64,000 bases of DNA from Micropterix aruncella (lineage: Eukaryota > Arthropoda > Insecta > Lepidoptera > Micropterigidae), in assembly GCA_944548615.1 (NCBI GenBank), contig OX155973.1, forward strand, positions 20,143,228 through 20,207,227, read 5' to 3'. Within the stretch, counting starts at the first letter, position 1. The number at the start of each line of letters is the position of its first letter. The notes under the pieces are model-generated. The model did not search any database. It was not told the origin of the DNA and was given only the letters and a program-made list of their open reading frames with translations. This document shows, piece after piece, positions 50,640 to 61,920 of the stretch. A program made the position numbers and the translations under genes.

Positions 50640-51649
50640 ATATGTTGTCATTTGATATTTTTTTCCACTGGCATTGGCATTCTTTGATTAATTGGCAATG
50701 CCCCATTGGCATTCTTTGATTAATTTAGATGTCCACTCTTTAATATGGTAAATTGTAAACGAAATGAACTATTCTTTCCAGGTATACATATCCGCATTGT
50801 CGATCCTGCCATCGCAACGGTCTACAAACTGCCAACTTTATCTTGTTAAATTTATCCAGTTTTGGGAGCCGGAAGATCTCTTGAAAACTCACACATTATA
50901 AGGCTGTAACCGTATTTATTGTACCAATTTATGTACTGATTGTTGAAAGTATTTTAACGTTTTAATTTTACTAATGCGATTGCCTACGTCAATCATTCAA
51001 TATGCATTGTTTCTCCATGCGTTTTTGTTTTCGATAAGTGTAGCGGATAATTGTTAGACATACATGTCACAAAAATGAAGTTCATTATATTGCGCGGCAC
51101 ATTAGACCGATGCGTAATAGTTACTGACAAATACGTACTGGCCTATTTGCACACGCATTCAATTGTTACGCAGTCTGACCATTTGTTTTGAGTTCTGTAT
51201 TGCATCCAGTCTACTGATGAATTTTCAGCTTTTCCAAAACACTTTAGAAGTACTAATTAAAATTACAACTTTCCTATTACGCCAGCAACAGGTGTCCCGG
51301 AGTCTGGCCTGCTGTCTCTACCCCAGCATTCTATGACCAAAATACTGTCTTATCTGAAAGTATTATAAAACTCTTGCACTTTTTTGTTGCTGGCTCCCCA
51401 ACTATAAATTGAAACATTCTTTTCTCAGGACAGCGACATTTTTTAGTCTATTCTTGTAGTTCCTTTGATCAATCTATCACCAAATGTGTGGTCTTGTTCT
51501 TTGTCAATAAGAATTGTTAATTCTTTGTTTTCTTACAGTATAGCAGATTTCATTTTGTTACTTAAAATAATGTTTTTTTAAAATTTAAAGCTACTTGGTT
51601 ATTTTCTACTGTGAAAAATGCATACTAACCGGTGTTCGTAGATTGCTCT
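50640..51649. other. Spacer, no gene recognised
   Basis: AT-rich. A 27-bp direct repeat (GGCATTCTTTGATTAATT) occurs at 50677 and 50708. No gene. Confidence 0.45.
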
Positions 51650-51657
51650 CTATATGC

Positions 51658-52368
51658 CAGTGGCGTGCCCAGGGTTGGTGAATGGGGCAAGCCCGACATA
51701 CCTTTTTATATTCTTTACGCTTTTTACAGTAAAAAAAAAGTGGTACCTCTTTACTCTTCAATCTTCAGTTTGAAATTTACTGCTTGTGTCCTAGATTCAA
51801 TAAAATGGTGGCTCAAATCAAGAGGTGGCTTTATAAGAAATGCCATTTTATTTGCTTGAGCGAGTGAAATCAAGTTAAGATGGAACTCACCACAAGGGAC
51901 AATTTCCTCTATTCTTTATCAGGCAATAAAAACCACAAATCAATTGAAATTATACAATAAAAAATCTGCTCCGTCACTTATTCAAAAGAACTAAATACGG
52001 AACACGGACGCATTCTACTTTCATAATGCAAGCCTGGCTTAAATGTATATACAAATAATACAAAAGTCATATAGATACATATATTGTTTTGCGTAATTTG
52101 CCACAGGTTAGAATGAGAGGGCCACTGATTTTGAAAGCCCCGTTGTAAGCCCATGTATGCGAGCGAGATGACTAGCTGAACTGAAGTCGGTAAAATTGCA
52201 GCGAATTGTCGCTTTGTCGATAGCTGTTTTGTCGCGTGGAGCCATCTGTGCCCGCTAGATAGCAATAGGCGTTCGCAAATTCATATATTAGTTTAGCGAC
52301 CTTTTAAAAAGATGTTTAAGATATAAGGCAAGCCGGGCTTTTCGGCTTGTATGAAGGAACCGCCACTG
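51658..52368. mobile_element. hAT-type MITE with 8-bp target duplication
   Basis: CAGTGGCGTGCCCAGGGTTG at the left and AAGGAACCGCCACTG at the right give CAGTGGCG ends, and both ends then carry a matched CAAGCC(C/G)G block. The 8 bp outside are CTATATGC (51650-51657) and GTATATGC (52369-52376), one mismatch. 711 bp, no transposase. An 8-bp duplication with CAGTGGCG ends is typical of hAT elements. Confidence 0.85.
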
Positions 52369-52376
52369 GTATATGC

Positions 52377-54150
52377 GTAGTAATTTCTTTTGATTCTATT
52401 TGATCTTATGGACAATGCTGGCCACACATGGCCAAATATGACATGCTCCACTCTCTCTAACTATTCTGTTATTCGGAGAAGTTCTGTCTCTACTGTTTAG
52501 TATAGACTGTGGAAGTGTCTGTTTAACCAGCATTTGACGTTAGCTTTATTCGACGTAACAAAAATGCTTATTTAAAAAAAAAATCGTAACAGCACTACAG
52601 ACGAAGAGCATGTTTTTGGTGATCTTTATAGTAAAAGTATGTATTCTAAGATGCCTTGTTAGCAAAACATAATTAAAAGATTCAAGCAGTGTCTTCCAAC
52701 TTAAATTTCAAACTAATAAAACATTTGGCTGTGTGCATTCTCATTGAAGTTATTTTTTACTTTTACTCTTGGAAATGTTAGTGGACACTGCTCGGAATCT
52801 TCTAGAATATAATACACTAGTTTTACGCAGATAGGGATGCAAAGTGGAATTTGAAATTCGGTCGAAGTTTAAAATAATGACTAGACTTACGGTGATCGTG
52901 GCGATTTCCCAGAAGGCATCTCATGAGATGTCGTCATTCTTAACCTTACTTTTGACGATTCAAGGACTATCGAAAACTCGGCTCTTCGGCTTAGCTAGAG
53001 TGAGCGCTTAGCTTCTTATTTTATTGTACGTGCGAGATGAGTTTCTAAGCAGATTTTATTGCAGTGTATTTACACAATTTGTAAGAAAATGATTACGCAG
53101 CAAATCTTCAAAAATCTCCAGAACAATTTTGATGCAGACGCGGAAGAATGTCTCGCTCTATTTGTCGATAATCCATTTATATGTCTGTCAACATACGATA
53201 AAAGTCTTCCGCTCCCGCTTCGGGTGACGACAATTGTATATTGTGTCGTCGCTTCCGATTCCCAGCCTATATCTTCTATAATCTACAGTCATTCTGTTAT
53301 ATATACAGCGATCTTTACCTCTGATCTTGGATGCATTCCCAGGCAGTCTTATCATATCGGTTTCATTCCTAATTTTATGAACTTTGCTGTTTTCCTCACT
53401 TAGTGCCCGGACTTTGGATAAAATGTCATTATAAACGTAAAATATCGAGTCGCACCTTAGTATAATTTTATTCAAATAAGTGACCTCAGTTCGAATAGCC
53501 AAAAATCTCATACTCTTGTACGTAATCGTTAAGGAAAGAAAAGAAATTTGTCTATTGTCCAATTGAGAAAATATATTGTTTTTTCAAACCGCACGCAAAT
53601 GTTGTTCCTCTTGTTGCAGCCTTACGTTTTCATGTTTTAATGTTGCAGCCTTACGTTTTCATGCAACTTTGGAGAAAAACAAAATAGGTTGATCCATTGC
53701 CAGCTACCAATGTATTTATTTAATTATAATTGTACAACCGCAACAGCTTGGAAGCTCGTTATTTTTTTATAAACGATATAAAAACATCCTATCGATAGTT
53801 TGTATCGGTCTTTTGTATTTGTGAATAAAAAAAACAGTTTCTGGTTCATAGTGTTTTATTCAATCGACTGACGGAGGACAAATGACTAATAGGTTATTTC
53901 TTCTCCAGTTATTTTTCATATGTAACAAGGTAAGTAAAATAACCGATTAGTGCTGAGCACTAAATAATCGAGAAGCTTCCTCAAAATTCATCTTGGAATG
54001 CCACTAGACTCAAACTAAAACAATCAGTGGGTATGATCAATCGACCAGTGGGGAGCTCTTAATCTACAAGACAAGAGAGGAAAAAAGTCCTATCATTTTG
54101 TGACAAAGATACCTACCATATTTGGGCCAAATCTGCCGTTAATTTGCCAT
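52377..54150. other. Spacer with unassigned frames
   Basis: A - strand frame at 53188-53562 (about 125 residues) includes LAIRTEVTYLNKIILRCDSI and DILSKVRALSEENSKVHKI, coiled-coil in character. It overlaps a + strand frame and has no recognised domain, so neither is called. A 26-bp tandem duplication (TTGCAGCCTTACGTTTTCAT) lies at 53617-53665. Confidence 0.4.
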
Positions 54151-54159
54151 GTCTAGGCT

Positions 54160-54480
54160 TGCTCGTTACTGGGGTATAAATCACTATGAAAGTTTGTCCA
54201 CGGACACTTCAGAAAAATGGCTATGGTGCCGCCGCCCTATACATCGTATTTCCCCTCGGCGAGCCATGTTTATTTATGGCGAAATTTGTATCAGTGTTGT
54301 ATGGCAATGTATGAGAGCTTGTCCACAAAGTCCGGGCGTTTTCACGGAGGACAATTATTGCATCACCTTGAAGTGGATATACCTTAAGCATGGTACGGCG
54401 AAAAAACCGTGCAGCTCACGTTTTTTTCTACGACACGGCTAACGCGCCGTACATTGGAAAAAACGAGTCGTGGACAATAG
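54160..54480 (+). repeat. Dispersed repeat related to 42597-42840
   Basis: AGTTTGTCCACGGACACTTC, GCTATGGTGCCGCCGCCCTA, GTTGTATGGCAATGTATGAG and GTACGGCGAAAAAACCGTGC share motif order, inverted, with 42597-42840 and words with 41390-41480. Non-coding; ends not defined. Confidence 0.5.
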
Positions 54481-55014
54481 GCCGCCGTAAGCAGAAAGCA
54501 AAACCGACAAAAAAAAATCTATTGACTTTTTTCCACTTTTGGCTCAAAAATACCCTTTGGTCAGAAGGTATATTCTTGAAAAAATAGCATGAATTTGTCT
54601 ATGGCCCATATAAATCAAATGGGCCATAAGAAAAATTTTGGACAAACATTCAAAGCAATGCGATTTTAATTAATTTTATTTGGTAACCCACGACCTGAAC
54701 AGCCCAGAGCTCTCTAGTTTAGCTGAAAACATTTAAATCACTAGAGTTGGTTGATACAATGAGTATAGCTATTTTTATTTCAGTAGAAAGCATCCAAGCC
54801 ATTTAATCTACAATATGAAGTTTTTTCTCTTTCAATTCAGGAAAAAGCAAACCGCCACAAGTTAGGGCACAGTAGGGCAGTGAAGGGCTAGTAACAAATA
54901 GAAGTTATTGGAATGTTAATATAGCAAAATAAATTATATGAAATGTACCTAAACTGTCCAAATATCAAGTAAGTAGTTGTCTAAATGTCAATAAATTAAC
55001 AAAAATATATTGCG

Positions 55015-55282
55015 TTAACCCCTCAGGCCCCAATTGGCCGATATCGGCCACAACACGATTCAGCGTGACGGCCCCGTTTTAATTTTATTTTAATTTAATT
55101 TGTTTTATTTTATTATGTTTTATTATGTTAATATGTTTATTTTAATTATGGGTACAGTGGTTTGGCAGTAATTAATGTTTTGGTGAAACAGTGTCGTAAT
55201 TCAATTTTTTTCTAATTTATACAAATTTTTTTTGCGTCAGCAACTTGTCAATCGGCTGAGGGGCCGAGGCCTGAAGGGTTAA
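55015..55282 (+). mobile_element. TTAA MITE family B, copy 3
   Basis: TTAACCCCTCAGGCCCCAAT through CCGATATCGGCC to GGGCCGAGGCCTGAAGGG then TTAA, 268 bp. About 90 percent similar by eye to copies 2 and 4. It lies 660 bp left of the inverted repeat that starts the putative transposon at 55945. Confidence 0.93.
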
Positions 55283-55944
55283 GTGTCAAATGAAAGGTCT
55301 GATTGAGTACATTCCGGAAATATACATCTATCTATATGGATAAATACATAAACCACATATTTCATAAAAAACTGTAATAAAAATAATTATTAATACGAGT
55401 ACAATAATTCACTGTAATGACAGTTCTGTTTTTTATTCTTTTTTAATATATTTACTTCTTTTCTATTGGAGTTCACTGCCATAGATAAAAATGTGTAACT
55501 TGGAGACCTGGAAAATGACTTCTTTCTTTTGCGAAGTTTTCAAAAAGTATATTATATACACCTATTTTTCTTACGGAAAGGACTTATACCTGGTGTCCAT
55601 TTCATGCAGACCACTTACAAAGAATAGAATTCCATCATAAAACGCATTTCCCAAAATGTTGTAACACATGCTCTTTTCTAATCCATCAATTTAATTTAGT
55701 TTTATATGGAATGGGACAATGAGAAGACTTCGAGTACTAGGATTCGGGTACAAGGAAGTACCGGTAAAGTGTGGGTACCAGGATTCGGGCTAACCGAACT
55801 CGATGAGTGTATTTTCTTCAATTCCAGCCATTCCAGTGTCTTCTAAGGTGTTTGGTTTCTTCCTGCAAGCAAGGAGATGCCTAGAAACATAAGAGAATAA
55901 TAACTTTAATTTATTGTTTTAAATTGAATGGTTGAAGTAAAATA
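55283..55944. other. Spacer, no gene recognised
   Basis: No element identified; AT-rich. Confidence 0.45.
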
Positions 55945-56155
55945 GGCACTAAGTACCAAAAATTCACTTTTCAAACTAAGTATGTGGTTTGGTTCTATAT
56001 ACCATCGCTATTAACCCCAACACCGCACTTAGTCCCTGCGTGCCTCAGTCTACCAAAGAAACTGGTGTGAACATCGCGAGTTCGCCAACCGCCATCACAG
56101 AGGAACTTTAAACCGTACTAAATGCCACGCGTGAATAACTTCAGTTTGTACCAAA

Positions 56156-58666
56156 ATGACCGACCGAGATGCGCACGCTTCGCGCGCTCTCCCGAAAGAT
56201 CTCAACAAAAAAAGGTGTTTTACTGACTACAGTGCAAATAAAAAGCGCAAAATCCAAGGAATGGAGTATACTTCCACTACCACGAAGACCATTTCAGCAA
56301 AAAATCCACCAGGAAGCGAGGTATGATTCATTTTGTGTTTTCTTGTCAGGTTCATTCGCGCGCCATGTCGCGGGGCTAGTGATGTGCAAATATTACATAT
56401 TGCGATTATTATTTCAAATTCTCGATTTAGTTTGAAAACTTAACAAAACATTTAATGATGATTGAGTAAAATTGTTTTTAACCCCCGACCAAAAAAGGGG
56501 TGTTTAACTTGTGTATCTGTGGATCTGTATCAATCTCGTGGCATCGTAGCTATCAAAGTTTTTTGTCAGAAAAGTGACTTGATCGAGAGTGTTCTTAGCT
56601 AATTCTTTACTTCCTAGAAGAACTGGCAAGAAACTTCGCTGGAAAGTTTTCCTAAACGGTTCGGCGAACGGGCTGAGATTTATTAGATTTATTATATATG
56701 TCAATATCGTCACACCAATTCTCAAATATCTAGAAGAACTGGCAAGAACCTTCGTTTGAAATTTTCATTGTTCACTCCTAAACGGTTCGGCCGATCGGGC
56801 TAAAATGTTGTAGGTTTATTCTATATGTCAATCTGTTCCATCTATATATTAAATAGGTACATTCTGATTCTGATATTGAGATGAAATTATGTTGATTTTC
56901 TTTTGGTTGGTTGGAACCTATCAAGCAAGGCGTCCTCGCTGCTTGTGTCACATTTATGTAAACACAGATGGGTTAATCTCCTCGATACCTAAATCATGGC
57001 AGGTAGTTTCAATTATAGTTAATTCAAATTACGACTAATGACTAATCGAAATAAATATATAGATAAAGATAGAAATTGTATGACACCCTGACCATTTAAA
57101 ATTTTGCAAAATATCGTATATTTTTCTAATGTATATTTTTCTCTCTTACAGATCAATTGCAAATGTTTCAAAAAGTGTAACGAAATAAATCCTGACCAAA
57201 AAAATTACCTATTTCGCGAATTCTACAAACTCGACAGCAATGAAAAGCAAGGGTCATACCTGATGAGTTTAATAAACACAGTAGACGTTAAAAGAAGGCG
57301 AAATGGAACATATACTGATCCAAAAGAAAGCAAACGTCAATGCACAGTTAGTTACTGTTTGCCAGATGGTTCAGGGAACATTCTCCCAGTTTGTAGAAAA
57401 ACATTTGCTTCTGTTTTTGATTTGAAACAAAAGAAGATTCATGGCATCGTTCAACGTATAAAGAATGGAGAAATGACGTATATCGAAAAAAGGGGCAACA
57501 AAACTAAATTTCGGAAGTTCGGCCCACAAATCGAAGATGACATCAAGCAACACATAGACACATTTCCAAGGCAAGAATCACACTATGGCAGGGCTGATTC
57601 CCGAAAAGAATATCTGAGCCCTGATCTAAACATGAATCGTCTATACAGAGCTTTTAAGGCATTGCATCCAGAGAGTATCGTCACGTATAAATTTTACAGA
57701 GACACTTTCAGAAAGTACTTCAAAAATTTAAAATTTGGACGCAAACGAGTCGACACATGCTCTACGTGTGATTTGCTGAGCACACAAGTTCGAGCTAATG
57801 TTGCCAACAAACATGAGTTAAGCGTAAAGCTTAAACTTCATCAAGCTAAAGCAAACAAAGCATTGGATACCCTAAAACATGACATAATTTTATCGCAACG
57901 ACCAAATAGCGATACCTGTACTGCGACAATGGATCTGCAGCAAGTGCTTGTGACACCCACACTAACCCATTCTCAAATCTACTACAGTCGTCAGCTTTCA
58001 AATTTTAATCTCGGGGTACATATTGGGGATACTAATGATGCCTATATGTGTCTTTGGCATGAGGGCATTACAGGTAGGGGAGGAAACGAAATTGCTTCGT
58101 GCGTTGCGAAAGTATTCACCCAAGGATCTACATATAAAAAGAAATTGATAATGTGGAGCGATAATTGTGCTGGCCAAAATAAAAATCGCATGATTATCCT
58201 TCTGTGGATTTATCTGATACAGCTCGGTATATTCGAAGAAATACAGCAAAAGTTTCTTATAACTGGACACTCTTTTTTGAGTTGTGATAGGGACTTCGCC
58301 CTTATAGAAAAGAGGAAACGCGTATGCAATCCCATGGTCGCTGAAGATCTTGTAAAAATGATAAAAGAAGCTAGACAAACACCCTTTCATGTCATTGAAA
58401 TGAATCCTGCCGATTTCTCAGACTTTCAACAAGCAGCAAATAGTCTAATTAACACTGACAAGATGAGCATTTCAAAAGCTCAATGGATAAAGGTACGAAG
58501 CGACGAAATTCACAAAGTACGAGTAAGATATACTTTAAATACCATGGAACCTTGGAAAGTGATTAACATCTTAAAACGAAATAAGAGTCCTGCCGATTTA
58601 AGAAGAATCATGATCCCACAACTTGGCTGCTCTTCAAAGATTTCAAACGCAAAGAAAAATGACTGA
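56156..58666 (+). CDS. Uncharacterised DUF7869-like protein (RNase H-like), two exons
   Basis: Exon 1 is 56156-56320 (55 codons, donor AGCGAG|GTATGA) and exon 2 is 57152-58666 (acceptor CTCTCTTACAG|ATC), joined in phase 0 to give 559 residues. Exon 1 encodes a basic, disordered start (NKKRCFTDYSANKKRK). Exon 2 opens with CKCFKKC (58-64), then VKRRRNGTYTDPKESKRQ, a middle part ending DTCSTCDLL, and a C-terminal domain with ATMDLQQ (Asp316), MWSDNCAGQNKN (Asp392) and GHSFLSCDRDFALIEKRKR (Asp434/Asp436/Glu441). That spacing looks like a DDE/D RNase H fold, but no enzymatic role is established. Many arthropods carry multicopy proteins of this type. The frame has no internal stop, so the gene may be active or recently so. 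Confidence 0.8.
56610..56840. repeat. Tandem repeat inside the intron of the DUF7869-like gene
   Basis: Two units of about 110 bp share CTAGAAGAACTGGCAAGAA, CCTAAACGGTTCGGC and TATATGTCAAT. Just upstream, AACCCCCGACCAAAAAAGGG (56480) starts a repeat of a kind frequent in lepidopteran introns. Non-coding. Confidence 0.65.
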
Positions 58667-58985
58667 CTTCAAATGGTGCCATATCTGAGAAAACAAGAAC
58701 ACCAAGATTTCTACAAACGCCTCTGCACATAAAATGTGATTCTTATGTTTGTATTCTGTGTTAATTTTATTTTAATTTTGATAAGACTAAAACAATCACC
58801 TAATATCCAAGGTACCTACCTAGAATTTCCATCTTTAATTAATAGGTTTTTATTTCTTTAATTTTAATTAAATTATTAGCATATAAAAATGCTAATAATT
58901 CCACATTTGTAAACGATGTATGTATGGAAGCTTATTGTTTTAAGAACTTAAGTTTTATTTTATTTCTCTAATGTTAATTAGTTTA

Positions 58986-59255
58986 TTAACCCCTAGAGCC
59001 CCGTTTGGCCGATATCGGCCAAAACACGACTCAGCGTGACGGCCCCGTTTTAATTTTATTTTAATTTATTTTGTTTTATTTTATTATGTTTTATTATGTT
59101 AATATGTTTTATTTTAATTATGGGTACAGTGGTTTGGCAGTAATTAGTGTTTTGGTGAGATAGTGTCATAATTCAATTTATTTACTAATTTTTACTAAAA
59201 GTTTTTGGGACATCAACTTGTCAATCCGCTGAGGGGCCGAGGCCTGAAGGGTTAA
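58986..59255 (+). mobile_element. TTAA MITE family B, copy 4
   Basis: TTAACCCCTAGAGCCCCGTT through GGCCGATATCGGCC to GGCCGAGGCCTGAAGGG then TTAA, 270 bp. Same orientation as copy 3, so two copies bracket the DUF7869-like gene about 3.7 kb apart. Confidence 0.93.
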
Positions 59256-59453
59256 CATATAATGTAATCTTAGTGTGTAAACAATTAGAAATTTTAAATA
59301 AAAAATATGTGTTACATACTATCACAAAAACTTGTTTCAATAAACCTTTCGTTTTTTGACCTGTCATTAGCACATCACTAGCTAAGTTTGGCGTTTGAGT
59401 AAGCGTACGGCACTTAACCAATGTTATAATACACAAACGTTGGACTTAGTGCC

Positions 59454-59742
59454 ATTCATAGGAAACCATGCTAACTACTTAGGAGTTGTTGAAATGTTTA
59501 CTTTTAAAATTTATTTACAATAAGCACAGAAGTCTTACAGTTTTAGTTTTTATGTAACAAACAGAGGTAGGATATGTATTAATGGATGTTCAAAGAACAA
59601 CCAAAAAATATTCAATTGTTAATCATTATCGACTATTTCTTACTTTCCTCGGATTGGGGGTCGGGGTACTTGGTGCTTTATTTGATTCAACCATTCAATT
59701 TATTGTACCATCTATAAAATATGTCTGTCTTGGGGTGGTCCA
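59454..59742. other. Spacer, no gene recognised
   Basis: No element identified before the RLE-type LINE copy D. Confidence 0.45.
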
Positions 59743-60960
59743 CATAGCTCATGGTTGTACTGGGGGTATGGCAGTACAACCATGAGCGATGTGGACTTGA
59801 AAAAATCTCTCTTGCGGGGAGCTTACAACAGCTACAGCTCATGCTATTGGCCTTTGATGGCAGAATGATTGGACAACAATTGGGGACTTTTGCATTCCGC
59901 CTCCAATGCACTGGAAGGTAATGCTCTATGACTGGACTTTCTATCCCAGAAGATGGCCCTTATTGTAGAATTAACTGTTCCATGGGAATCAAATAAAGAC
60001 CACGAGTACAAACTAAATAAATATGATCTCGCAAATACCGTCACCCGGAACGGCTTCACTGTTCACCTTTGCGCGGTGGAAGTTGGCGCTCGTGGCCTGC
60101 CAGCCAAATCTCTGTTTCACCTCTTTAAAGATCTTGGTCTCTCCAGGAAAACAGAGCTAACGGGCCCATGCTGGGTTGGCCACGAAGACCCATGTGTTCA
60201 GGGTCGGTCATACTCACGGGTCAACACCTATCCGGCGGCCTCCACGCATGAGGTGCGAACCTAGGTAGGACGTTCGGGCGAAGGACCTCCCATGGGAATC
60301 AAACCTCTGGCGCTCCTGGACGGTCTGCGAACCGTGCGGCGCAATCCAATCGATTGTGCACTCCGACTAACAGTCGAGGGAGTCTGGAAGCTGTATTGTT
60401 TCCTATAGAGCGGGGGTGGTTGCGTACCTTACGGCGACTGCTCTTGAAATGACCATTGGCCATCCGATCCCGGGTTAGAGGCGGGCAAAGGACGCCATGG
60501 TCCGCGATAGATTCGGTATTCACCGCTTCGTAAGGGAGAGGACCGCGCAAGCGACCTCGAACTCGGAACCAATCGAGAGACCGGAGAAATCTGGTCACAA
60601 TTGGTAGTAAGGGCGCGAGTGTCGCCCGCCAGGTAACATTGCTGGCTATCTTGCGGTAAGGCGTTGGTCTCTTATGGGTTGCGGCGGAGCTAGACGGCGG
60701 ATTGTCTTTTTCCAAAGTCTTCTACACTCACTCCATAACGACTAATCGTTAAAAATCCTTGTGGTGACGGGCTCGCCCGTTGTAGTCGAGAACCCAAGAT
60801 GTCTCCAGGAAAACAATCAACTCCTTCCTAGAAAAAATATCTAAAACCGCAATTTCCGCATCTCAAATTCTATGGCTTCGAAGGGCAAATTCTGATGGGC
60901 ACGACTCCGGTCGGTGAATTCCATGTCAGCTCCGTTTGTATTTTATTTACATGACACTGT
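59743..60960 (+). mobile_element. RLE-type LINE, copy D (deleted, with nested insertion)
   Basis: Begins with a 14-bp inverted junction (GCTCATGGTTGTAC, then the LINE sequence containing GTACAACCATGAGC). TMSDVDLKKSLLRG and the CIPPPMHWK region follow, then a deletion to KMALIVELTVPWESN. At 60152 it is interrupted by a family S element and resumes at 60802 with TCTCCAGGAAAACAATCAAC, ending TCCGTTTGTATTTTATTTA. Non-functional. Confidence 0.82.
60153..60801 (+). mobile_element. Family S structured repeat, near full-length copy with TSD
   Basis: TCTCCAGGAAAAC at 60140-60152 and 60802-60814 is an exact 13-bp target-site duplication inside the LINE. The 649-bp insert starts AGAGCTAACGGGCCCATGCT and ends with the hairpin ACGGGCTCGCCCGT followed by TGTAGTCGAGAACCCAAG. 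It has no stop-free frame with a recognisable domain. Because its orientation is opposite to copies 1-3, it reads in the inferred sense (5' to 3') direction here. Confidence 0.85.
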
Positions 60961-61710
60961 GATATCATATTTTAAGCGAATAAATAAACGCTGACTTTTA
61001 GCATTGATTATATAGCGTAATAATTTGCTCAATATAGCACTACGATTTGGCAGCTAGGATTTTACTACATAACGCAACTCATAGATGGCAGTCATAGTTC
61101 CAATAATTGATTAATCTTTTATGTTCAATATGGCGGCGTTCGTAGTATGGTGGTGCACTATAGATGGCGCTCTAAACATCCCTTTCAGTATCTCGAAATA
61201 AAATAGTAATATAATAAACGAATTTTTAAATCAGTGGCGTAAGCGTTTAAATGTGTACTTTTACATGATGCAATGATATCCGCTGTACAATGTCCAATTT
61301 AATCTAAACGTAAAATTACTGAATCAGTTTCTAGTGTAGGTTTGCTTATAAAAGTGTTCAGACGAGACCATATTTTTTAAACACACAGCAAATCTCCATC
61401 TACTCTTTTCAAAAGAACATCAAAATTAGATTCCGGCATTTGCAAATAATTTGATCCATCAATACTCATCTTTATTTGTCGACAGGCGGCAGTGATTATA
61501 CAACTGTATAATAAGTATTTACATCCATGTATATTACATGAATGCACAGACGACTGACAGTGTGTATTGACACAGTGAAACACATGAAAAAACAAAGACA
61601 TTGACAAACACAGACAAAGACAACAGTTGTCCATTGTGATCTGAAAGACACAATTCATGGAGCGGATGTTAAACACATTTCAGTAAGAAAATATGTTCTC
61701 CTTACATGTA
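60961..61710. other. Spacer, no gene recognised
   Basis: No supported gene or repeat boundary. Confidence 0.45.
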
Positions 61711-61714
61711 CTAC

Positions 61715-61920
61715 TAGCCCGGTGCCATAATGGTTAGGCTGCTGGCTTTCGTAGAGGAACTGGGGTGGGTGGAATAGAGCTACCCCCGTTACACGCAAAA
61801 TAGGCACACTGGATGTCGACTTGCGGAGGAACGCCCAGTATAACTAACTAACTAACTAACTAGGCTGCCTGATCTTACATTGTATGGCTTCGGGTTCGAT
61901 TTCCGGCTGGGTCACCATTT
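61715..61920 (+). mobile_element. tRNA-derived SINE interrupted by a second element
   Basis: GCCCGGTGCCATAATGGTTA (A box-like) and GGCTTCGGGTTCGATTTCC (B box-like), then CGGCTGGGTCACC, form the head of a tRNA-like unit once the insert is removed. The 118-bp insert at 61743-61860 is flanked by TAGGCTGC twice (61735-61742, 61861-61868) and ends in (CTAA)n. It is not an intact tRNA gene. Confidence 0.68.

Larger units (their letters stand above)
55945..59453 (+). mobile_element. Putative DNA transposon or domesticated TE carrying the DUF7869-like gene
   Basis: GGCACTAAGT at 55945-55954 is matched by ACTTAGTGCC at 59444-59453. More copies of the same word sit just inside: CGCACTTAGTCC near 56026 and GGCACTTAACC near 59409. 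The only gene between is the two-exon protein at 56156-58666. No obvious target duplication flanks the repeats, and the interior also holds a family B MITE (58986-59255), which would be a later insertion. The boundary call is inference from a 10-bp match. Confidence 0.4.

Noticed and set aside
53059..53562. Overlapping opposite frames, the - strand one partly coiled-coil
   Set aside because: No recognised family and no splice or repeat support; one could be a relic ORF1, but this cannot be shown.
61377..61676. Cys-rich frame on the - strand near the zinc-finger exon
   Set aside because: Cys spacing does not match C2H2 fingers and no splice sites connect it in frame to 62195.
61715..61920. 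Possible tRNA gene
   Set aside because: Even with the insert removed, the acceptor stem does not pair properly and the B box has an extra base; a SINE head fits better.
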